Positions 27,133 to 34,221 of a stretch of DNA of 41,409 nucleotides are shown here, piece by piece (positions within the stretch are counted from its first letter, which is position 1; each line of letters opens with the position of its first letter). The notes beneath the pieces are model-generated. The model was not told where the DNA came from. It was given only the letters and a program-made list of their open reading frames with translations, and searched no databases. Source of the DNA: Candidatus Levyibacteriota bacterium. Its GTDB lineage: Bacteria > Patescibacteriota > Microgenomatia > Levybacterales > UBA12049. A program made the translations under genes and the position numbers. Location of the stretch: contig JACPAR010000006.1 of NCBI GenBank assembly GCA_016180725.1, positions 1-41,409 on the forward strand, written 5' to 3'.

Positions 27133-28398
27133 ATGTCAGTATCAGATCAGGATTTAATTTTACTTGAAAAAAAGCTCCTTGAAAGACAGGAGAAGCTTGA
27201 GCGTGAAAAAGAAGATTTAGAAAAGGAAAAACAAAAATTAGAAAGTAAAAAAGAAGAATACACGGAAAAACTTCAAAAAGCCTCCGGTCTCACAAAAGAA
27301 GAAGCAAAACAAAAACTCCTTGAGGAAACAGAACAAAAAGAAGCACAAGTAATTGCCAAAATTATTAAAGAAAGCGAAGAGGAAGCAAGAAGAACCGCAG
27401 ATAAAAAAGCCCGCGAAATTTTAATAGACAGCATGCGCCATGGTGCTTTAAATTATATTGCCGAGTATACTGTTTCAACCGTTAAAATCCCCGATGAAGA
27501 AATGAAGGGGAGAATTATTGGCAAAGAAGGCAGAAACATTCGGGCTTTTGAACAGGCAACAGGTGTTGATGTAGATTTAGACGAAGAAGGAATCGTCCGG
27601 CTTTCTTCTTTTGATCAGGTAAGGCGTGAAGTTGCAAGAAGAGCATTGGAAAAACTTCTTAAAGACACAAGGGTTCAGCCTTTTAGAATTGAAGAAATTG
27701 TTGAGCAGACTAAAAAAGAAGTTGAAAAAATAATGCTTGAAGAAGGGGAATGGTTGGCGCAAGAAGCAGGAGTTTTTAATGTCCCAGTTGAGCTTTTGTC
27801 AATTTTAGGAAGATTTAAGTTTAGAACATCTTATGGCCAAAACTTAATCGTTCACACCCTGGAGGAAACAAAAATTGGTGTGCATATAGCCCAAGAAGTT
27901 GGTGCGGATGCAAATATTGTAAGACTTGGATGTTTGTTTCATGATATAGGAAAAGTTGTTGAAGGAGATGGAAGTCACGTAAAACTTGGTGTTGAGTTAC
28001 TAAAACGATTCAACATACCAGAAGCAATTGTTAATTGTGTTGCCGAGCATCACGAGGATAAACCATTTTCATCGATAGAATCGGTTATTGTTTCTATTGC
28101 GGATGCGATATCGGGAGCAAGGCCAGGAGCAAGATACGAAGATTACGAGGAATATGCAAAAAGGCTTAAAGAAATGGAAACACTTGCCAAAAAATACGAA
28201 GGCGTTGAAGATGCTTATGCATTCGAAGCGGGTCGAGAACTTAGGGTCATCATCAACCCGGGTAAGCTGGACGATGCGCAAACAACTATTGTTGCCAATA
28301 AAATTAGAGAAGAAGTAAGCAGCAAGCTTGCAGTGCCAGGAGAAGTAAAAGTTACCGCAATCCGCGAATTTCGCGCAGTTTCTACTAGATCAGCCTAA
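27133..28398 (+). CDS. rny: Ribonuclease Y lacking N-terminal TM helix
   Basis: Coiled coil, KH (GRIIGKEGRNIRAFEQATGVDVDLDE), HD (LGCLFHDIGK). Confidence 0.95.
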   Translation: MSVSDQDLILLEKKLLERQEKLEREKEDLEKEKQKLESKKEEYTEKLQKASGLTKEEAKQKLLEETEQKEAQVIAKIIKESEEEARRTADKKAREILIDSMRHGALNYIAEYTVSTVKIPDEEMKGRIIGKEGRNIRAFEQATGVDVDLDEEGIVRLSSFDQVRREVARRALEKLLKDTRVQPFRIEEIVEQTKKEVEKIMLEEGEWLAQEAGVFNVPVELLSILGRFKFRTSYGQNLIVHTLEETKIGVHIAQEVGADANIVRLGCLFHDIGKVVEGDGSHVKLGVELLKRFNIPEAIVNCVAEHHEDKPFSSIESVIVSIADAISGARPGARYEDYEEYAKRLKEMETLAKKYEGVEDAYAFEAGRELRVIINPGKLDDAQTTIVANKIREEVSSKLAVPGEVKVTAIREFRAVSTRSA

Positions 28399-28454
28399 AA
28401 TTTATCTGACATCTTGACTTAAGATAAGATTGGGGTAATCTTAGAAAGATTGAT

Positions 28455-29115
28455 ATGATTTATCTTATTCCCGTTATTATTTTTCTTTTGCTCTTGAGTC
28501 TTAAGATTGTTCAGGAGTATGAACGAACGGGGAGTTATTTTTTTTCTAGGCCGTTGTACCGGAGTCCGTGGTCCTGGTCTTATTATTCTTATTCCTCTTT
28601 TTGAGCGGATGGCTAAAGTTGCTCTTCGTACAATTACCATGGAAATCCCTTCACAAAAAATTATAACTAAAGACAATGTCTCAATCGATATTGCCGCGGT
28701 TGCTTATTATCATATTGTTGATCCAAAAAAATCTGTTATTGCTGTTGAAGATGTATATTCTGCAGTTAATCAAATTAGCCAAACAACAGTTAGAAATGTT
28801 GTGGGTCAATTTATGCTCGATCAGTTATTGGCAAAAACAAGCGAAATTAACACAAAAATAAAAGATGTTATAGATTTACATACCGAGCCTTGGGGTGTTC
28901 AGGTAACAGCAGTAGAAATTAAAGACATTACACTTCCAGACAACATGCAAAGAGCAATGGCAAAAGAAGCAGAGGCCGAAAGGGAAAGAAGAGCTAAAAT
29001 TGTTGCTGCAGAAGGTGAGTTTCAGGCAGCGCAAAAATTAGGACAGGCAGCAGACATGATTTCCAAACACCCGGTTGCGGAAGCATTAAAAATGATTAAA
29101 GCTGATAATAAATAG
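28455..29115 (+). pseudogene. SPFH/Band-7 (slipin-type) protein with frameshift
   Basis: [24 protein letters not shown] in one frame continues as [29 protein letters not shown] in another after GAACGAAC duplication. Confidence 0.8.
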
Positions 29116-29125
29116 TTTTGATACC

Positions 29126-29154
29126 TTGACAACCTCTCGTTTACATTGTATTTT
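29126..29154 (+). promoter_or_regulatory. hup promoter TTGACA-N17-TATTTT
   Basis: Consensus -35 and 17-nt spacing. Confidence 0.65.
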
Positions 29155-29195
29155 TAATCTAATCAATTATTCTGCCCGGAAGGTGGTGAAATAAC

Positions 29196-29468
29196 TTGAC
29201 AAAAAAAGACCTCATAGAATTAGTTGGCAAGAAAGCAAATCTTACCAATAAAGCAGCCAGGGATGCAGTATCGTCTTTTCTTAATGCCGTTCGAGACTCA
29301 CTAAAGCGTGGAGAGAAAGTTGTTATAACCGGTTTTGGTACATTTTCTGTTAGAAGTAGAGCAACAAGATCTGGAAGAAATCCAAAAACAGGCGAAAAAA
29401 TAACAATTGCTGCAAGAAAAGCACCTGGTTTTACTCCGGGTAAAACTTTAAAGAAAGCAGTTAGATAA
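29196..29468 (+). CDS. hup: HU family DNA-binding protein
   Basis: TTG start with GGAAGGTGGTGA upstream; GEKVVITGFGTFSVRSRATRSGRNPKTGEKI. Confidence 0.95.
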   Translation: MTKKDLIELVGKKANLTNKAARDAVSSFLNAVRDSLKRGEKVVITGFGTFSVRSRATRSGRNPKTGEKITIAARKAPGFTPGKTLKKAVR

Positions 29469-29485
29469 CTTAAGCTTTACGTTAA

Positions 29486-29521
29486 AAGAAGTTCTCCGAT
29501 TAATTCGGAGGCTTCTTTTTT
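29486..29521 (+). terminator. Intrinsic terminator after hup
   Basis: AAGAAG-CTCCGA/TCGGAG-CTTCTT stem and T tract. Confidence 0.85.
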
Positions 29522-29531
29522 GGTATAATCG

Positions 29532-29644
29532 AAAAGAAAGTCAAAAGTCAAAAGTTAAAACTCAAAACTATAACTAAAAACTTAAAAGTTTTAAGATTTA
29601 CGTTTTGGATTTGCGATTTGAGTTTTGCGTTTTGAGATTTCATT
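29532..29644. repeat. AAAGTCAAAAGTTAAAACTC... / ...GAGTTTTGCGTTTTGAG spacer repeat
   Basis: Tandem 7-8-nt units with inverted right arm ending at the ABC ATPase ATG. Confidence 0.65.
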
Positions 29645-30628
29645 ATGTCTGTAATCTCTGTTTCTAATTTATCAAAATATTATCAGGTTCACGAGAAAGA
29701 GCCCGGACTATTAGGGTCGGTAAAATCATTATTTTACAGAAGATATTATGATGTTAAAGCTGTTGACGATATCTCTTTTGAAGTTGAAGAAGGGGAATTG
29801 GTAGGATTTATTGGACCAAATGGTGCGGGTAAAACGACAACTTTAAAATGTTTATCTGGTCTTCTTTATCCAACAAATGGTAAGGTATCAGTTCTTGGTT
29901 TTACCCCATATAAACGTGAGTATAAATTTCTTAAGCAAATATCTCTTGTAATGGGACAAAAAAATCAACTCTGGTGGGATTTACCGGCAATAGATTCATT
30001 TATTCTCAATAAAGAGATTTACGATATCGAAGATAAACAATTTAACCAAACACTTGAAGATTTATCTCTCCTTTTAGATATTAAAGATATATTACAAATA
30101 CAGGTTAAAAAGTTATCTTTGGGCCAGAGAATGAAGTGCGAGCTTATTGCAGCGCTTATTCATACTCCAAAAGTTCTATTTTTAGATGAGCCAACTATTG
30201 GTTTGGATGTTGTGATGCAAAAAAAACTTCGTGATTTTATTAAACAATATAACCAAAAGTATAAGGCTACAATATTACTTACCAGTCATTACATGAGGGA
30301 TGTTGAGCAGCTTTGTAAACGGATTATTGTTATAGATAAAGGGAAAATTTTATATGACGGTTTGCTTTCGGATATCGTAAAGCGATATTCAAGATATAAA
30401 TTACTTTCTGTTGAACTTTCAGAGCAAGTAGATCGTAAAGACTTAGAAAAATTAGGAGAAATTAAAGAATACAATTTTCCAACTGTTACCATAAGTGTTG
30501 TCCGTGAGAAATCAAGCAATATTGCAGCTAAACTTTTAGAAAATTTTCCAGTTGAGGATATAAATATTGAAGACCCCCAAATAGAAGATATTATTAGAAG
30601 AGTATTCTCAACAAAAGCAAACATATGA
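29645..30628 (+). CDS. ABC transporter ATP-binding protein
   Basis: GPNGAGKTTTLKCLSGL, LSLGQRMKCELIAALIHTPKVLFLDEPTIGLD. Confidence 0.95.
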   Translation: MSVISVSNLSKYYQVHEKEPGLLGSVKSLFYRRYYDVKAVDDISFEVEEGELVGFIGPNGAGKTTTLKCLSGLLYPTNGKVSVLGFTPYKREYKFLKQISLVMGQKNQLWWDLPAIDSFILNKEIYDIEDKQFNQTLEDLSLLLDIKDILQIQVKKLSLGQRMKCELIAALIHTPKVLFLDEPTIGLDVVMQKKLRDFIKQYNQKYKATILLTSHYMRDVEQLCKRIIVIDKGKILYDGLLSDIVKRYSRYKLLSVELSEQVDRKDLEKLGEIKEYNFPTVTISVVREKSSNIAAKLLENFPVEDINIEDPQIEDIIRRVFSTKANI

Positions 30629-31419
30629 AAAAATATTTTTTGGTTGCTAAAAATACCTGGGATGAAATGCTTACTTATAGATTAAATTTTACAATGTGGA
30701 GACTTAGAGGTATTATTTCTTTGGTTTCTATATATTTTTTATGGCTTGCTGTTATTCCAAATAATGGATCAGTATTTGGGTATAATCGTTCCCTTATACT
30801 TACTTATATCCTTGGCAGTTCTTTAGTAAATTCAATAATTGTTTCTTCAAGGTCATACATCATTGGTGATGAAATTAATCAGGGTAATCTTTCTAATTTT
30901 CTAATAAGACCAATAAATTATCTTATGTATTGGTTTGCTAAAGACTTAGGTGATAAGGCAATGAATATTTTGTTTTCAATTTTTGAGTTATTAATTTTAT
31001 TTTTGATACTGCGTCCCCCCTTTTTTTTACAAACAAATATTTCCTATCTTATTCCTTTTTTTATTTCAATTTTTTTAGCACTTTTTCTTAATTTCTTTTT
31101 TAATCTTTTACTTGGTTTTATTGGTTTTTGGAGTCCAGAAGTATGGGCGCCCAGATTTATATTTTTTATGATAGAAAGTTTTTTGGCTGGAGCATATTTT
31201 CCTTTGGATATATTACCTAAGCCAATTTTTGCAGTTTTTCAACTTTTACCATTTGGATACTCACTCTACTTCCCTTTAAAAGTTTATCTTGGCCAATTAT
31301 CATTGACTCAAATATACTTTGGACTTTTAATATCTATTGTTTGGGTTTTTGGCCTTTTATTAATTGCTCAATTTGTTTGGACGAAAGGATTAAAAGTTTA
31401 TACAGCATGGGGGAAATAG
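30625..31419 (+). CDS. ABC-2 family permease
   Basis: Six-TM hydrophobic profile, overlaps ATPase stop. Confidence 0.8.
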   Translation: MKKYFLVAKNTWDEMLTYRLNFTMWRLRGIISLVSIYFLWLAVIPNNGSVFGYNRSLILTYILGSSLVNSIIVSSRSYIIGDEINQGNLSNFLIRPINYLMYWFAKDLGDKAMNILFSIFELLILFLILRPPFFLQTNISYLIPFFISIFLALFLNFFFNLLLGFIGFWSPEVWAPRFIFFMIESFLAGAYFPLDILPKPIFAVFQLLPFGYSLYFPLKVYLGQLSLTQIYFGLLISIVWVFGLLLIAQFVWTKGLKVYTAWGK

Positions 31420-31420
31420 T

Positions 31421-32209
31421 ATGTCTATTAGCAAGTATCTAAAAGTTTGGAGCATCATGACTTTTTACACTGCTCAAATCGCGTTGCAGTCCCGGTTTGG
31501 CGCGGTGATGTTTATTATCGGCAAGTTGCTACGTTTCTCTTTCTTTTTGTTTTTCCTGTTGATTTTAGGATTTAAGACCAAAGCAATTGCCGGGTATAGT
31601 TTGTGGCAAATGATTTTCTTTTTTGCAACATTTAATTTAATTGATACATTAGCTCAATTCTTTTTGCGTGAAGTTTACAGATTTAGAACATATGTTGTTA
31701 ATGGTTTTTTAGATTTTATTTTAACTAAACCTTTCCCGCCTCTTCTGCGTTCTCTTTTTGGGGGAAGCGACATACTTGATGTTCCTCTTATTTTTATATC
31801 AATAGCATTTGTTATTATTGCAGCCTCTCATATTGGCCAGATTACTCTTTTTGGAATATTGATCTATAACTTATTAATTTTTAATGCCTTTTTTATTGCT
31901 TTGGCATTCCATATTTTTGTTTTATCGGTTGGTGTTTTAACAACAGAAATAGATAACACTTTGTTTCTATATAGAGATTTAACTCAAATGGGAAGAATTC
32001 CTGTTGATGTTTATCAGGAGCCTTTGCGTGGACTTATTACGTTTTTTATTCCTGTAGGTATTATGATAACGTTTCCCGCAAAAGCGTTAATGGGAGCATT
32101 ATCTTTGGAAGGCATTTTTATTTCATTTTTGATTGGGGGATTACTTTTTTACTTTAGTCTTAAACTTTGGCATTTTGCTCTTAAGCATTATGCTAGTGTG
32201 AGTAGCTAG
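31421..32209 (+). CDS. ABC-2 family permease
   Basis: Second ABC-2-like permease in the same operon. Confidence 0.8.
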   Translation: MSISKYLKVWSIMTFYTAQIALQSRFGAVMFIIGKLLRFSFFLFFLLILGFKTKAIAGYSLWQMIFFFATFNLIDTLAQFFLREVYRFRTYVVNGFLDFILTKPFPPLLRSLFGGSDILDVPLIFISIAFVIIAASHIGQITLFGILIYNLLIFNAFFIALAFHIFVLSVGVLTTEIDNTLFLYRDLTQMGRIPVDVYQEPLRGLITFFIPVGIMITFPAKALMGALSLEGIFISFLIGGLLFYFSLKLWHFALKHYASVSS

Positions 32210-32235
32210 GGCAAAAATGATATAATTTACTTGAT

Positions 32236-33255
32236 ATGCAGATAAGAGGTAAAACACTGTTTTTTCTATTTTTAGGAATTATCCTGCTTTGGTTTACTCA
32301 TGCTAATCGTGTGGTTTTTGCGCCTTTTGTTTTAGGTGCGGTTTTTGCCTATCTTGTAAATCCAATCGTCAATTTTTTTTCTCATAAAATTAAGCTCCCT
32401 AGAACATTAGCAATAGTAATAATTTATATTATTCTTATTGCTGCAATTATCTATTTGGGGGTATTTGTTGTAAAAAGGATAGCTGCAGAATCCGATGATA
32501 TTACTCGTTATGGCGTTAGTATACTAGAATCAGCAAGAACACAGGTAAACACTCTTCCAGATTGGTTGCAGCCAATAGCCAACGAAACTTTACTTTCTAT
32601 TCAACAATCAAGAATTTTATCTGCAACTTATCTGTTTACTTTATTTCCGCAAGCTATTTCCCGTATTGTAAGTTTTATTATTTTTGCCTTTTCTGGATTT
32701 TATTTTCTTAAAGATGGACATTTATTATTAAATAAATTAATAACTTGGTTACCAAATAAATATAAGAAAGACGCAGAAGTTCTACTTGAAAAAATTAATG
32801 GTGTATTAAGCGGATATTTAAGGGGACAGATGTTTTTAGTGTTTTTAATATCTATGATTTTATTCATAATCCTTACTATTTTTGGGGTTAAATTCTCTCT
32901 TGTTCTGGCTATTTTTTCTGGTTTTGCAGAAATTGTTCCGGTTATTGGCCCAATTGTTGCCGGAGCAGTAGCGGCATTTGTTATTTTAGTTACTGGTGCA
33001 ATAAATTTTTCTTTATCTCCTTTACAGGGAGCGCTTATTGTAGCACTTATTTATTTTGTTGTTAGACAAATCCAGGATTATTTTATTAATCCATACGTTA
33101 TGCATAAAATTACAAAATTGCACCCGCTTGTTGTTTTATTTGCGGCAATCTCTGGCCATCAATTGGCTGGAATCTTAGGTCTTATATTAGCGGTTCCAGC
33201 TGCGGCAACAATTAAGATTCTTTGGGATTTTTCCTTCAGTAAACTTAACGAATAA
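32236..33255 (+). CDS. AI-2E family transporter/permease
   Basis: VLGAVFAYLVNPIVNF, FAEIVPVIGPIVAGAVAA, QDYFINPYVMHKITKLHPLVVLFA. Confidence 0.9.
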   Translation: MQIRGKTLFFLFLGIILLWFTHANRVVFAPFVLGAVFAYLVNPIVNFFSHKIKLPRTLAIVIIYIILIAAIIYLGVFVVKRIAAESDDITRYGVSILESARTQVNTLPDWLQPIANETLLSIQQSRILSATYLFTLFPQAISRIVSFIIFAFSGFYFLKDGHLLLNKLITWLPNKYKKDAEVLLEKINGVLSGYLRGQMFLVFLISMILFIILTIFGVKFSLVLAIFSGFAEIVPVIGPIVAGAVAAFVILVTGAINFSLSPLQGALIVALIYFVVRQIQDYFINPYVMHKITKLHPLVVLFAAISGHQLAGILGLILAVPAAATIKILWDFSFSKLNE

Positions 33256-33261
33256 AAAATA

Positions 33262-33672
33262 TCCTAGGAAGAGAATAAGCCAGATTCTGTTTATCCTTCG
33301 ATTTCACTCAGGATAACCGCAATCTATCTAAGTTACGATATTTAGTCGTTACTTTCCGCCTCATCGGCGAAACGCCCTCAAACTTTGGTGCTCCCGTAAA
33401 GCAGGTACCCTTCGTCGCTTTCGCTCCTCAGGGCTATAGCGCACCGTTCGGAGGTTGCAGCGGGTAGGATTGCCCGTTTCACTCCCACTCGTCTCTGTTG
33501 CTCTCAAGTTCTGTTAATTCAGAACCTGCTTTAAGCTTCGCATGTGGGTAAAAAGCTTAAAGACCAGCTATTTCTAGTCGGAGCTTACGCTCCATCCCCG
33601 GCTTTACACCTGTCTGGACTTTCCTCCCTTCGTCGCTTTCGCTTCTCAGGGTAGCGATCCTTCTTCCTAGGA
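33262..33672 (-). ncRNA. rnpB: RNase P RNA (bacterial)
   Basis: Reverse complement contains GAGGAAAGTCCAGACAGG and ACAGAATCTGGCTTA; P1 arms CCTAGGAAGA/TCTTCCTAGG at both ends. Confidence 0.93.
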
Positions 33673-33718
33673 CAAGGTTATTATAGCAAAATGGTTAGTA
33701 GATAACAAGCATAATAGC

Positions 33719-33747
33719 TTGACATATTTATCCTATAGTAGTAAAAT
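33719..33747 (+). promoter_or_regulatory. Promoter TTGACA-N17-TAAAAT
   Basis: ATG at 33756, 8 nt after -10. Confidence 0.65.
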
Positions 33748-33755
33748 ATCAGGAT

Positions 33756-34220
33756 ATGCCTTTTCCAGAAAGTTTAGAAGTAAGACCGATACATACAATT
33801 ATTCCCTTTGGAAATAAAGGGGAATATATCCGTTTTGAGGGACAAAGATCTAACTATGATTGCGGTCAGACATGTCTTGATATGTTAAAGCAAGACGGTC
33901 ATAAATTTTTTCCAAAGGAACTCTCAGTTAAAGATGTTTTTGAGTTTATGGATATAGAAAAAGATAAAATTACTATTCTTGATGGTGAGGATAGTCAAGT
34001 TGCATACGACAGACCACAACTAGTTTTAATGAGAAAAGATAATAACCAAATGCATAAGTATCATTGGGTAATAAAATTAAGAGACTTAGTTATTTGTCCA
34101 TCTACTGGGGTTATGAACGCAGAGTCTTACCAAAAAATACACAATTTTATTCCAATATTGGCTTTTGAAGTGCCGTTTGGAGATTCTGCGAAGCGAACTC
34201 TTTTAAGAACAGCTGCCTAA
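33756..34220 (+). CDS. C39-like papain-fold protein
   Basis: NYDCGQTCLDMLKQ and YHWVIKLRDLVICPSTG resemble Cys and His regions of C39-like peptidases. Confidence 0.5.
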   Translation: MPFPESLEVRPIHTIIPFGNKGEYIRFEGQRSNYDCGQTCLDMLKQDGHKFFPKELSVKDVFEFMDIEKDKITILDGEDSQVAYDRPQLVLMRKDNNQMHKYHWVIKLRDLVICPSTGVMNAESYQKIHNFIPILAFEVPFGDSAKRTLLRTAA

Positions 34221-34221
34221 T

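Noticed and set aside
29645-32209. ABC ATPase plus two permeases as a novel system
   Set aside because: Ordinary ABC-2 exporter operon layout.
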